Part shown: positions 1 through 11,216 of the stretch, in pieces
Position numbering within the stretch: position 1 is the stretch's first letter
Layout: each line of letters starts with the position of its first letter
NCBI GenBank assembly: GCA_964035575.1
Contig: OZ037842.1
Coordinates: 1-64,000, forward strand
DNA from: Rhynchopus sp. YZ270_cl-10
Lineage: Eukaryota > Euglenozoa > Diplonemea > Diplonemida > Diplonemidae
Reading direction: 5' to 3'
DNA: 64,000 nt
Translations under genes and position numbers: made by a program
The notes under the pieces: model-generated
Databases searched by the model: none
The model's input: the letters and a program-made list of their open reading frames with translations, nothing else
What the model was told of the DNA's origin: nothing

Positions 1-1230
1 GGGTTTGCGGGTTTGCGGGTTTGCGGGTTTGCGGGTTTGCGGGTTTGCGGGTTTGCGGGTTTGCGGGTTTGCGGGTTTGCGGGTTTGCGGGTTTGCGGGT
101 TTGCGGGTTTGCGGGTTTGCGGGTTTGCGGGTTTGCGGGTTTGCGGGTTTGCGGGTTTGCGGGTTTGCGGGTTTGCGGGTTTGCGGGTTTGCGGGTTTGC
201 GGGTTTGCGGGTTTGCGGGTTTGCGGGTTTGCGGGTTTGCGGGTTTGCGGGTTTGCGGGTTTGCGGGTTTGCGGGTTTGCGGGTTTGCGGGTTTGCGGGT
301 TTGCGGGTTTGCGGGTTTGCGGGTTTGCGGGTTTGCGGGTTTGCGGGTTTGCGGGTTTGCGGGTTTGCGGGTTTGCGGGTTTGCGGGTTTGCGGGTTTGC
401 GGGTTTGCGGGTTTGCGGGTTTGCGGGTTTGCGGGTTTGCGGGTTTGCGGGTTTGCGGGTTTGCGGGTTTGCGGGTTTGCGGGTTTGCGGGTTTGCGGGT
501 TTGCGGGTTTGCGGGTTTGCGGGTTTGCGGGTTTGCGGGTTTGCGGGTTTGCGGGTTTGCGGGTTTGCGGGTTTGCGGGTTTGCGGGTTTGCGGGTTTGC
601 GGGTTTGCGGGTTTGCGGGTTTGCGGGTTTGCGGGTTTGCGGGTTTGCGGGTTTGCGGGTTTGCGGGTTTGCGGGTTTGCGGGTTTGCGGGTTTGCGGGT
701 TTGCGGGTTTGCGGGTTTGCGGGTTTGCGGGTTTGCGGGTTTGCGGGTTTGCGGGTTTGCGGGTTTGCGGGTTTGCGGGTTTGCGGGTTTGCGGGTTTGC
801 GGGTTTGCGGGTTTGCGGGTTTGCGGGTTTGCGGGTTTGCGGGTTTGCGGGTTTGCGGGTTTGCGGGTTTGCGGGTTTGCGGGTTTGCGGGTTTGCGGGT
901 TTGCGGGTTTGCGGGTTTGCGGGTTTGCGGGTTTGCGGGTTTGCGGGTTTGCGGGTTTGCGGGTTTGCGGGTTTGCGGGTTTGCGGGTTTGCGGGTTTGC
1001 GGGTTTGCGGGTTTGCGGGTTTGCGGGTTTGCGGGTTTGCGGGTTTGCGGGTTTGCGGGTTTGCGGGTTTGCGGGTTTGCGGGTTTGCGGGTTTGCGGGT
1101 TTGCGGGTTTGCGGGTTTGCGGGTTTGCGGGTTTGCGGGTTTGCGGGTTTGCGGGTTTGCGGGTTTGCGGGTTTGCGGGTTTGCGGGTTTGCGGGTTTAC
1201 GGGTTTGCGGGTTTGCGGGTTTGCGGGTTT
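1..1230. repeat. (GGGTTTGC)n minisatellite, about 154 copies
   Basis: Uninterrupted head-to-tail 8-bp units fill the left edge of the window. The only variant I see is one GGGTTTAC unit near position 1195, four units before the right boundary. Because 8 is not a multiple of 3 and the unit lacks stops, all three plus frames stay open; these frames are not genes. The G-rich strand carries regularly spaced GGG runs and could form G-quadruplexes (inference). Confidence 0.97.
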
Positions 1231-2777
1231 CTAATTATTACGGGTTTGAGGGGTACAAAATGGCGACGCTGCGGGATTGCTGGATCGCGTGGTCCCAGTA
1301 TTTCTGATATGACACTCCGGTAGACTGGGGCCCAAAAACGACGTAATGTACTGGGTTTGGATGTTAGCATTTTCTGGCAATATTTTAAAATTAAAAATGA
1401 GTACGAATACCCTGTACTACCATGTATTCTGTATAAAATAGCCGTAAAATTACGCCACATTTAACCACAACTACTCAAAATGTGAAATCTGTTGCTTTAA
1501 TGGACTCATAGAGCATTTTTATAACCTGGACATGGGGGTCAGATTCCACTTTAGAGCACCTAAAATTTGGTCAAAATAATTTTTTTTCACTATTTCTGCC
1601 TCTGGGTATCTAATTATTACGGGTTTGAGGGGTACAAAATGGCGACGCTGCGGGATTGCTGGATCGCGTGGTCCCAGTATTTCTGATATGACACTCCGGT
1701 AGACTGGGGCCCAAAAACGACGTAATGTACTGGGTTTGGATGTTAGCATTTTCTGGCAATATTTTAAAATTAAAAATGAGTACGAATACCCTGTACTACC
1801 ATGTATTCTGTATAAAATAGCCGTAAAATTACGCCACATTTAACCACAACTACTCAAAATGTGAAATCTGTTGCTTTAATGGACTCATAGAGCATTTTTA
1901 TAACCTGGACATGGGGGTCAGATTCCACTTTAGAGCACCTAAAATTTGGTCAAAATAATTTTTTTTCACTATTTCTGCCTCTGGGTATCTAATTATTACG
2001 GGTTTGAGGGGTACAAAATGGCGACGCTGCGGGATTGCTGGATCGCGTGGTCCCAGTATTTCTGATATGACACTCCGGTAGACTGGGGCCCAAAAACGAC
2101 GTAATGTACTGGGTTTGGATGTTAGCATTTTCTGGCAATATTTTAAAATTAAAAATGAGTACGAATACCCTGTACTACCATGTATTCTGTATAAAATAGC
2201 CGTAAAATTACGCCACATTTAACCACAACTACTCAAAATGTGAAATCTGTTGCTTTAATGGACTCATAGAGCATTTTTATAACCTGGACATGGGGGTCAG
2301 ATTCCACTTTAGAGCACCTAAAATTTGGTCAAAATAATTTTTTTTCACTATTTCTGCCTCTGGGTATCTAATTATTACGGGTTTGAGGGGTACAAAATGG
2401 CGACGCTGCGGGATTGCTGGATCGCGTGGTCCCAGTATTTCTGATATGACACTCCGGTAGACTGGGGCCCAAAAACGACGTAATGTACTGGGTTTGGATG
2501 TTAGCATTTTCTGGCAATATTTTAAAATTAAAAATGAGTACGAATACCCTGTACTACCATGTATTCTGTATAAAATAGCCGTAAAATTACGCCACATTTA
2601 ACCACAACTACTCAAAATGTGAAATCTGTTGCTTTAATGGACTCATAGAGCATTTTTATAACCTGGACATGGGGGTCAGATTCCACTTTAGAGCACCTAA
2701 AATTTGGTCAAAATAATTTTTTTTCACTATTTCTGCCTCTGGGTATCTAATTATTACGGGTTTGAGGGGTACAAAAT
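1231..2777. repeat. 379-bp tandem satellite, four copies plus a partial fifth
   Basis: Units start at 1231, 1610, 1989, 2368 and 2747 with a constant 379-bp spacing and look identical by eye. The fifth copy stops after about 31 bp and gives way to unrelated GC-rich DNA. Each unit contains a GGGTTTGAGGGG stretch resembling the neighbouring 8-bp array, so the array may have expanded from this site. Short repeated reading frames on the minus strand are by-products. No gene is seen. Confidence 0.95.
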
Positions 2778-2945
2778 TTCGACCGAGCGCACCCACCACG
2801 CGCAGCGTGGTGGGGGCGCGAGGGAGAGCGGAGCGAGCCTTTATGCGCAGCGTGAAGGCGAGTGGAGCACGGGGGGTCTGGGGGGGCAGTGCCCCCCCAG
2901 AAAAATTTTTGAAGTTAGGCAGTCCTGATTTAGGAGTTTTTTTGT
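2778..2945. repeat. GC-rich palindromic segment
   Basis: A GC-rich block follows the satellite. It contains CCACCACGCGCAGCGTGGTGG-like self-complementary sequence near 2790-2813 and a perfect palindrome at 2878-2900, built of seven G and seven C flanked by CT and AG around a CAGTG centre, followed by AAAAATTTTT. No convincing coding content is present. Confidence 0.6.
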
Positions 2946-4994
2946 AGATTTGTATGTATTTTTGGGTGAGGGAATGCTCGAGAGAGAGAACATATCAGTG
3001 AAGCGAGGAGGGTGCTCACCAGGATGTCAGGTACTTTAGGTAAGGTTACTGTGTTCGCGTTAGTAGTGTCAGAGCTATTTATACTCACAAGCGCCCTCTA
3101 TTAACATATGTAAGAGTCCTTCTACGTGTACATGCATGAGTAAGTGCAGGTAAATCTATGAGTAATTGCCTTTATAGATACATGGCTTTAAGACTACACC
3201 AAATTGAAATATGTGAAAGTCAGCATTTGCGGTGCTGAACCACACAAACCTGCCACAAAAAAGCGAGATAATTTGTAGACATTAGACTCAGAAATGATAT
3301 GGGGCCAAATGAGGTTCAAAACCAGCTCTAACCAATAGCTATCTGGTAGTACTCATTATTGGTAGTGGCCAAATAGTCTGTCTCTCAACCACACCTGAGA
3401 TGTCATGTTTCAGCGAGCTTTATTATAATGGAATATTATGGAAGAGTTTTTCTGGACTAAACCGGTCGGTACAACTCTCTGCCAATTTTTACCAAGACTT
3501 CTTACATACACATGTACCATTATCTACCATTACCTGAAGAGCAAATTATCTTCACACCCACACCGTGAAATAATCTACCGACTTTCTTCACTCCTGAATA
3601 TTATGAGCAAAAGTTCTGTCAAAAACCTGGCACTAAAAGCGAACTGCAGACGTATTTTTATGTTATTATTAGCGGAGGAGCCTTTGAACCACACCATCCT
3701 GCGACACATAATTTTTCTGAGAATCAGTCATTATTAGCGGCGGATCTAAATAGCCTAATAACAATCAGCCTGTTCTACATTAGCAGTGAATATAAGCGGT
3801 GGAGCAAAGTGCCTCTCAACCACACCCTCCTGCTCCTACATTTTAGCAACCTTTCTTCCATGCACAAATGAAATAAATCCGCCAACACTTTAGCAAACTA
3901 TCTTCTCTATTCGAATATGTCAGTATTAATATCATAGAAATAAAATAGTCTCTCATTGAGACTCAACCACATTATTCATTGAAAGATTTTGATTTTTGAT
4001 TCTCCGTAGTCTGTGCGTGCTGTGATGGGGTCAATTTACGCTGCGAAAAGGGTATATTCTTAACCTAAAAATGCATGTATCAGTTTTTATCCACCATATT
4101 ATTTACATGGTGAAACGTTGCGAGCTTTTTTCTCACATATTAGTGATATTGAGCCAAATAGGTTCACAACCACACCAGTCTGTTATGTGGCAGCATATTT
4201 GCTGCGTGAGCAAAATATCCAAATATTCAATAACACGAACCTGCTGTTTTTAGCATAATATTAGAAGCTACATCCTGTCGTAGATTTTATATCCTATACC
4301 CAAATTGTGAACCCAATATCTCCACAGTTAAGTGGTACGTGGGGAAACTCAAATGTCTTCTCACCCAGAGCCTCCTGCCAAATGTTAGTGTTAGAGCTTT
4401 CAATTTTCATAGAAATCTAAAAAATTCGTAGAGGAACAAATATTAGTATAAATTGCGTCAGATCCCAACGTTGCGCGCAGACCATGCCTCCGTTTGTGAG
4501 CTTTTCTGTACTACTACCACCAATGCCTCAACCACACCATTTTAGCAAGCTCTTTTCGCGTTTGTGGCCACACCAGCTTATTGCAGTCAATATTCTCTGC
4601 GGAGCCAAATAGCCTCTCAACTACACAAACCTGCTGTTTTTAGCAGTATTTAGTGCAATCAGTTGTTATTAGAGCCCAAATCCTGCCATAAATAAGCTGC
4701 AGAGCGAAATACCTCTAAACTACACCATCTTGCTACAGTTTATAACACGTTACTATAATCAATTACTCTGTACATATTAATCACTCATGTCAGCAGTATT
4801 CATAATAATTCACGGCGGAGCAAAATGCCTCATACCCACCCCATCATGCCTCATGCATGCTTTTCCGTGCCATTCAGGTTCTCCAGTGAATTTTAGGTTA
4901 CATTGCGTGTTTACATATCATTACTCATACCTTAATCGCATCAACACAAAGTAGGTATAACCAAACCACATATTAGCGAGCTTTCTTCTTGTGC
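2946..4994. repeat. Gene-free region with a degenerate dispersed repeat
   Basis: I see no gene here. Variants of a motif resembling GGAGCAAAATGCCTCTCAAC, followed by CACACCATCCTGCT and a TTTAGCA tail, recur near 3236, 3391, 3686, 3815, 4170, 4235, 4530, 4625, 4720 and 4835. Spacing is irregular and the copies are diverged, as expected for a decayed satellite or multiplied transposon end. Short open frames have no recognisable content. Confidence 0.5.
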
Positions 4995-5203
4995 GGGTTT
5001 GCGGGTTTGCGGGTTTGCGGGTTTGCGGGTTTGCGGGTTTGCGGGTTTGCGGGTTTGCGGGTTTGCGGGTTTGCGGGTTTGCGGGTTTGCGGGTTTGCGG
5101 GTTTGCGGGTTTGCGGGTTTGCGGGTTTGCGGGTTTGCGGGTTTGCGGGTTTGCGGGTTTGCGGGTTTGCGGGTTTGCGGGTTTACGGGTTTGCGGGTTT
5201 GCG
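4995..5203. repeat. Second (GGGTTTGC)n array, about 26 copies
   Basis: Same 8-bp unit and orientation as the array at the window start. A GGGTTTAC variant again lies near the right edge, two or three units from the boundary, so this edge probably shares ancestry with the first array. It abuts the left end of the giant inverted repeat. Confidence 0.95.
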
Positions 5204-5935
5204 AAAAATACAATATCTCTCAGCAGGGAAGCATGGTCAACAACACATGGCCACTTATGCCCACCCACAAAGCACCAACGGAGGCGGCAGGTGCAACGAA
5301 AAACCACACCAACCAGATAACGCAACCTAGAACCTGCAGATTCCCGCACACCCACACCCACCAGCCAGCTTATCAACCACACCAACCAGATAACGTTGCC
5401 TGAACCCCGCGCACCCGCACAACCACCAGCCGGATAACGCAACCTAGAACCCGCAAACCCGCGCACCCGCGAACCCGCAAACCCGCACCAACCACCAGCC
5501 AGATAACGCAACCTAGAACCAGATAACGTGCCCGAACCCCGAGAACCCTATCAACCACACCAGCCGGATAACGCTGCCCGAACCCCGCGCACCCGCACCA
5601 CCACACCAGCCAGATAATGCAACCTAGAACCCGCAAACCCGCGCACCCGCGAACCCGCAAACCCGCACCAACCACCAGCCAGATAACGCAACCTAGAACC
5701 AGATAACGTGCCCGAACCCCGAGAACCCTATCAACCACACCAACCAGATAACACTGCCCGAACCCCGCGCACCCGCACCACCACACCAGCCGGATAACGC
5801 AACCTAGAACCCGCAAACCCGCGCACCCGCGAACCCGCAAACCCGCACCAACCACCAGCCAGATAACGCAACGTAGAACCAGTGAAGTGCCTGAATAGCA
5901 CCTGAATGGCCACACGAACCTGTAGATAATGACAC

Positions 5936-6566
5936 AAACTAGGTCCAGTGTCTCTCAAGATCGGTCACCAATATTGCCAGACTGGATTGGGTGCACATGG
6001 TGACATAGTGGTACCAAATCGGGTGCACAGGGTGCCCCCAAATGGTGCACAGGGTGCCTTTTGGGCTCTGAATCGGGTGCACAGGGTGCCCCCAAAATAA
6101 GGGTGCACAGGGTGCCCCTGAAAATCGGGTGCACAGGGTGCCCCCAAAAATATGGTGCACAGGGTGCCAATACGGGTTTGCAATCGGGTGAACAGGGTGC
6201 CCCCCACGTTATAAGCCCCGGCTAAAAAGCACCCTGTGCACCCGATTTTTTGGGGGCACCCTGTGCACCCGATCGGCACCCTGTGCACCCGAGTGGCCAA
6301 CGTGGGGGGCACCCTGTGCACCGGATTGCGAACCCATAATGGCACCCTGTGCACCGGATTAAAAGGGGCACCCTGTGCACCGGATTTGTAGGGGCACCCT
6401 GTGCACCGTTTTTTGCGGGCACCCTGTGCACCGGATCCAGTGCCAAAAAGGCACCCTGTGCACCTTTTGGGGGCACCCTGTGCACCGGATTTGGTACCAC
6501 TATGTCACCCTGTGCACCGGATTCAGGCTGCCAATATTGGTCACCGAGTTTGAGAAACTAGGTTAC
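5936..6566. repeat. Core foldback of GGTGCACAGGGTGCC motifs
   Basis: The inner part of the giant palindrome consists of many copies of a roughly 15-bp motif centred on GTGCAC. Left of about 6230 they read GGTGCACAGGGTGCC; right of it they read GGCACCCTGTGCACC. The outer ends match in inverted order: ACCAATATTG at 5967 against CCAATATTGG at 6531, and GACATAGTGGTACCAAATC against its complement near 6490. The same motif recurs near 8950, 10030, 21190-21340 and, diverged, 23698. Confidence 0.8.
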
Positions 6567-7108
6567 GGTCTCTGGCTAGTGGTTGTGCGGGTTTGCGGGT
6601 TTGCGGGTGCGCGGGTTTGCGGGTTCTAGGTTGCGTTATCCGGCTGGTGTGGTGGTGCGGGTGCGCGGGGTTCGGGCAACGTTATCTGGCTGGTGTGGTT
6701 GTGCGGGTGCGCGGGGTTCGGGCAACGTTATCTGGTTCTAGGTTGCGTTATCTGGCTGGTGGTTGGTGCGGGTTTGCGGGTTCGCGGGTGCGCGGGTTTG
6801 CGGGTTCTAGGTTGCGTTATCCGGCTGGTGTGGGGGTGCGGGTGCGCGGGGTTCGGGCAACGTTATCTGGTTCGTGGTTGCGTTATCTGGCTGGTGGTTG
6901 GTGCGGGTTTGCGGGATCCAGGTTGCGTTATCCGGCTGGTGTGGTTGTGCGGGTGCGCGGGGTTCGGGCAACGTTATCTGGTGCGGGTGCGCGGGAACCT
7001 GCTGGTTTAGGTTGCGTTATCTGGTTCTAGGTTACGGTATCCGGCTGGTGGTTGGTGCGGGTTTGCGGGTTTGCGGGTGCGCGGGTTTGCGGGTTCTAGG
7101 TTGCGTTA

Positions 7109-7110
<2 letters not shown>

Positions 7111-7144
<34 letters not shown>

Positions 7145-7590
7145 CCCCAGGCTCGCTTTTTTTATCTACATCCAGTGACAGAGGGGGTACTTACTAGTCA
7201 AGCGAGTATGTAAACAGCTAGATGTCCAGACAAGGGCACTTTACTATTGTACTGGCAAGACAGTGCCTGAAAACACAGTTAGTGGCACTAAAATAGAAAG
7301 CATGTGGGACAACTACAACCAACACTTCCCTGCAAATAAGCAAAAGGGTCGTATGTGAGTGCAATTTTTCCCAAAAGGAAAAGGGGAGGGGATGGGACGG
7401 GAGGGTTGCTCTGTCTACCGGTGTAGTTATATTTTGCTTTGTCTTGGGGAGGGGAGGGGAGGAGAAGGAGGGGATTGAGTGAGCCGTTTCCTCTGTAACA
7501 CACAAACAAATAAAAAGGAAGTTCCATAATCTTTTTAGTAGTTTTCTTTTTGGTGAAAATTTTTGAGAACTTCTGTAAGTGTGACCTGAC
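7111..7590 (-). mobile_element. 5'-truncated retrotransposon tail with poly(A)
   Basis: Positions 7143-7590 match 10240-10690, the 3' untranslated end of the full-length non-LTR element, with only scattered differences. A T run at 7111-7142 is the minus-strand poly(A) tail. Similarity to the longer copy stops after GTGACCTGAC at 7590. The insert is flanked by TTGCGTTATC at 7101-7110 and 7595-7604, a candidate target-site duplication, although this string is also part of the host palindrome repeat. A short, 3'-anchored, poly(A)-tailed copy is the expected product of target-primed reverse transcription. Confidence 0.85.
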
Positions 7591-7955
7591 GGGTTTGCGT
7601 TATCCGGCTGGTGTGGTTGTGCGGGTGCTGCTGGGTGTGGTCGATAAGCTGGCAGGTGGGTGCAGGTGTGCAAACCCGCAAACCCGTGGGAATCTGCAGG
7701 TTGCGTTATCTGGTTGGTGTGGTTGTGAGGGTTTTTTGTTGCGCCTGCTGGTTGGTGCTTTGTGGGTGGGCATATGTGGCCATGTGTTGTTGCACCACCA
7801 TGCTTCCCTGAGAGATGGCTTTTTTTCTTGTGTATACTGTTTTCTGTGTATATTTCTTTAGTGAGTTTCTGCTTTATGTGAGGTTCTTGGGCTACTAAAG
7901 TGGTTTGTGTTGTACTAGTCCTCACTGTAATACTATGCTTCCCTGCTGACGGAGG

Positions 7956-8828
7956 GTGTACTGTGTACTGTGTACTGTGTACTGTGTACTGTGTACTGTG
8001 TACTGTGTACTGTGTACTGTGTACTGTGTACTGTGTACTGTGTACTGTGTACTGTGTACTGTGTACTGTGTACTGTGTACTGTGTACTGTGTACTGTGTA
8101 CTGTGTACTGTGTACTGTGTACTGTGTACTGTGTACTGTGTACTGTGTACTGTGTACTGTGTACTGTGTACTGTGTACTGTGTACTGTGTACTGTGTACT
8201 GTGTACTGTGTACTGTGTACTGTGTACTGTGTACTGTGTACTGTGTACTGTGTACTGTGTACTGTGTACTGTGTACTGTGTACTGTGTACTGTGTACTGT
8301 GTACTGTGTACTGTGTACTGTGTACTGTGTACTGTGTACTGTGTACTGTGTAATGTGTACTGTGTACTGTGTACTGTGTACTGTGTACTGTGTACTGTGT
8401 ACTGTGTACTGTGTACTGTGTACTGTGTACTGTGTACTGTGTACTGTGTACTGTGTACTGTGTACTGTGTACTGTGTACTGTGTACTGTGTACTGTGTAC
8501 TGTGTACTGTGTACTGTGTACTGTGTACTGTGTACTGTGTACTGTGTACTGTGTACTGTGTACTGTGTACTGTGTACTGTGTACTGTGTACTGTGTACTG
8601 TGTACTGTGTACTGTGTACTGTGTACTGTGTAATGTGTACTGTGTACTGTGTACTGTGTACTGTGTACTGTGTACTGTGTACTGTGTACTGTGTACTGTG
8701 TACTGTGTACTGTGTACTGTGTACTGTGTACTGTGTACTGTGTACTGTGTACTGTGTACTGTGTACTGTGTACTGTGTACTGTGTACTGTGTACTGTGTA
8801 CTGTGTACTGTGTACTGTGTACTGTGTA
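7956..8828. repeat. (TGTGTAC)n minisatellite, about 124 copies
   Basis: Nearly perfect 7-bp units. I see two variant units, TGTGTAA near 8350 and 8630; they are 280 bp apart, exactly 40 units, which suggests a block duplication inside the array. The unit contains no stop in any plus frame, so the long cysteine/valine/tyrosine frames it creates are artefacts. Confidence 0.96.
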
Positions 8829-8870
8829 GGACTGCCCTCAGAATATGTTTTCCTTGGTCAGAGGCTCCAT

Positions 8871-8966
8871 ACAGGTGAAAGGTGAAAAGTTTTCAAGCAG
8901 CAAAAAAAAAAAGTTTTGCCTGTGAAAGTCATAAGGTGCCAATCTCAAGGGCACCCTGTGCACTTT
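8871..8966. repeat. Dispersed segment shared with 21118-21200
   Basis: The stretch from GGTGAAAAGTTTTCAAGCA through GCCTGTGAAAGTCATA to GGCACCCTGTGCAC is repeated almost unchanged at 21118-21200. It ends in the GTGCAC motif that also builds the foldback at 5.9-6.6 kb. No coding content is recognised. Confidence 0.75.
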
Positions 8967-9921
8967 TTTTTCTCTTTTATGTACTTGGTCTTTTTTTGTA
9001 TGTGAGAATAGAAGAAAGGAAAAAGGAAGAATGGAGTAAACAATAAAGACAATAAAATGAACAGGAAAATGGAAAAGGAAAAAGGAAATGAAAAAATGAT
9101 GACCAAAAAAGGTCGGTGTTTCAAGTTTTAGTATAAAAGGTGGGCGGTAAAGTAAAGTAAGTGGCCACTTCCTCCTAAACAAAACAAGAAACTGCATCGT
9201 GTGTTTGTTTTTTATTCTTTTTAATCAATTTGAATACACAGGCGTCACACTTATGGGGCAAAAAAAGGAAAAAAAGAAGACCTAATCCTCCTTACTTAAA
9301 AGAAGGGAAGGGAGAATAAAAAACACACGTGCCCATTGTTTCGTTGTCTGCAGGATGTCTTGTTTTAGTGCCTCACCTGGAAAAAGAAAAATGGATTCCA
9401 CTCAGTAAAAATAGCACACCTGTTGAACACACGTCAGGCCAGGAACAGAAGAAAAGCAAACGCTTCCACGAATGGAAGCAAAAGAAAAGTGTGGTGAAAA
9501 AACCCTTTTGGCCAAGGTGGTCTTGACTCTCTGTCTACATACTTTGGGGATGCATGAAAAAATGAAACTAGATGATAGATAACAAGGAGTGTGCGAGAGT
9601 GGCCCTTCTCCAAGCTAAACAAAAAGCAAACACCCTCCACCCATCTGATCCCGCCCACAAACACAAACAATCACGACAGAAAACAAAACAGGCAGAGGAT
9701 GACCAGGGTAGGTTTTACTTGGACAGCGAACCTCTGCCTTGATTCCTCTCACGCTCAGCAGGCGAGTAGGGACAGTTGCCTCAACTCTCCAGACCTGTGC
9801 TGCAACACAGGCCTGCACCTTTAGCCGCTTTTCGCTTCATGCCCCTCATCTGGCGCACTACTAACGGGGGACGCCCCATGTAGGCACATCGGTAGGATTT
9901 CGTCTTAACATAGTTTTTTGT
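8967..9921. other. Gene-poor interval
   Basis: Purine-rich, A-rich sequence with no gene I can support. Open frames near 9329-9526 and 9434-9670 are short and have no recognisable features. Confidence 0.4.
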
Positions 9922-10072
9922 GTAAAAAAAAATGAACCCCTGTAAAAAAAAATGAACCCCTGTAAAAAAAAATGAACCCCTGTAAAAAAAAATGAACCCC
10001 TGTGCACCCTTTTTCGGGACCAAAAAAGGCACCCTGTGCACCCTTTCTCGGGGGCCAAAAGCACCCTGTGCA

Positions 10073-10115
<43 letters not shown>
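9922..10115. repeat. 20-bp A-rich tandem repeat, GTGCAC motifs and T run
   Basis: Four copies of TGTAAAAAAAAATGAACCCC lie at about 9922-10001. They run into two GGCACCCTGTGCACC motifs at 10028-10074 that duplicate 21215-21268, and then a run of about 40 T at 10076-10115. The T run may be the poly(A) tail of another minus-strand retroposed copy (inference). Confidence 0.75.
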
Positions 10116-10117
<2 letters not shown>

Positions 10118-10184
10118 GCACACTACTTTGTGAGCGGAAAGTGTCACGTCGTTCACTCACCCAACCGTGCTCCGCAACACCACC

Positions 10185-10228
<44 letters not shown>

Positions 10229-10229
<1 letters not shown>

Positions 10230-11216
10230 GTGTTGTTCAACTTAGCCCTAGGCGCGCTTTTTTTATCTACATCCAGTGACAGAGGGGGTACTTACTAGTC
10301 AAGCGAGTATGTAAACAGCTAGATGTCCAGACAAGGGCACTTTACTATTGTACTGGCAAGACAGTGCCTGAAAACACAGTTAGTGGCACTAAAATAGAAA
10401 GCATGTGGGACAACTACAACCAACACTTCCCTGCAAATAAGCAAAAGGGTAGTATGTGAGTGCAATTTTTCCCAAAAGGAAAAGGGGAGGGGATGGGACG
10501 GGAGGGTTGCTCTGTCTACCGGTGTAGTTTTATTTTGCTTTGTCTTGGGGAGGGGAGGGGAGGAGAAGGAGGGGATTGAGTGAGCCGTTTCCTCTGTAAC
10601 ACACAAACAAATAAAAAGGAAGTTCCATAATCTTTTTAGTAGTTTTCTTTTTGGTGAAAATTTTTGAGAACTTCAGTAAGTGTGACCTGACCCGACTGAC
10701 TGACACCCAAAGGGGAAAACAACAATAACGCACAACAAAATCAACAACAACAATGGTGGGTCTCGTGCTTACCTGTGGTGGTTTTGAAAAATGAAAAATT
10801 GAAATTGACCTTCACAAGGTAAAAATGAAAAACTAAAGGAGTGAAAAAAGGAACTCAAAGGACAAGAGTTCTGTACAAACTCTACTCTACTGCACAATCT
10901 ATAAAAGTGGCCCAATGGCTCCTGATGCCACTGGCCTGGCTCTTAGACAGGTCTTACTCCGAGACTGCCCTCTACCCTCAGAGCCTCGTCCAAGGGGTAA
11001 GGGCCGTCGCTGGGGTAGACCCGTCCTAGCCAGCAGCCAACCAAAAATATTAACAAATAGGAAGGGGGGCGGAAAGGGGGGAAAGGGGGGGCAAACCCCA
11101 AAGGATGAAAAGAACCAAAAACACAAAATAAAAAGGGTTAAAAATAAACATGGGGCAAACTGTCATTCTCTACACGCTTCTACACACACACTCTCACCCT
11201 CTAACTCTCTAACTCT
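10229..11216 (-). other. Retrotransposon 3' untranslated region
   Basis: Non-coding sequence between the polyprotein stop and the poly(A) tail. Its last 450 bp are duplicated in the truncated copy at 7143-7590. The differences include the tail junction, where this copy has an extra GGTGTTGTTCAACTT. Reading from the stop, it begins with short AGAGAGTT repeats. Confidence 0.75.

Larger units (their letters stand above)
5206..7822. repeat. Giant inverted repeat, arms about 1 kb, centre near 6254
   Basis: The left arm begins with TATCTCTCAGCAGGGAAGCA near 5213 and runs inward through blocks containing CCAGATAACGCAACCTAGAA, CCCGCGCACCCGCGAACCC and TGCCCGAACCCCG. The right arm carries the reverse complement in reverse order and ends at CTTCCCTGAGAGATGG near 7803-7818. 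Markers such as CAACACATGGCCAC and GCCCACCCACAAAGCACCAA on the left have diverged counterparts at 7730-7800. The arms are imperfect, and the right arm is lengthened by a retrotransposon tail at 7111-7590. Each arm also contains internal tandem duplications of the GATAACGCAACC block. Confidence 0.85.

Noticed and set aside
1-1230. Telomere made of GGGTTTGC
   Set aside because: The G-rich strand points into the window at its left edge, the array occurs again internally at 4995, and it is followed by satellite DNA; an interstitial minisatellite fits better.
5-1323. 409-436 aa frames of VCGFAGLR repeats
   Set aside because: Produced by a stop-free 8-bp tandem repeat in all three frames; no non-repeat domain.
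1-8828. CRISPR array
   Set aside because: The repeats are directly abutting with no spacers, in a eukaryotic context.
7900-8885. Cys/Val/Tyr-rich 309-aa protein
   Set aside because: Translation of the 7-bp minisatellite, open in every plus frame.
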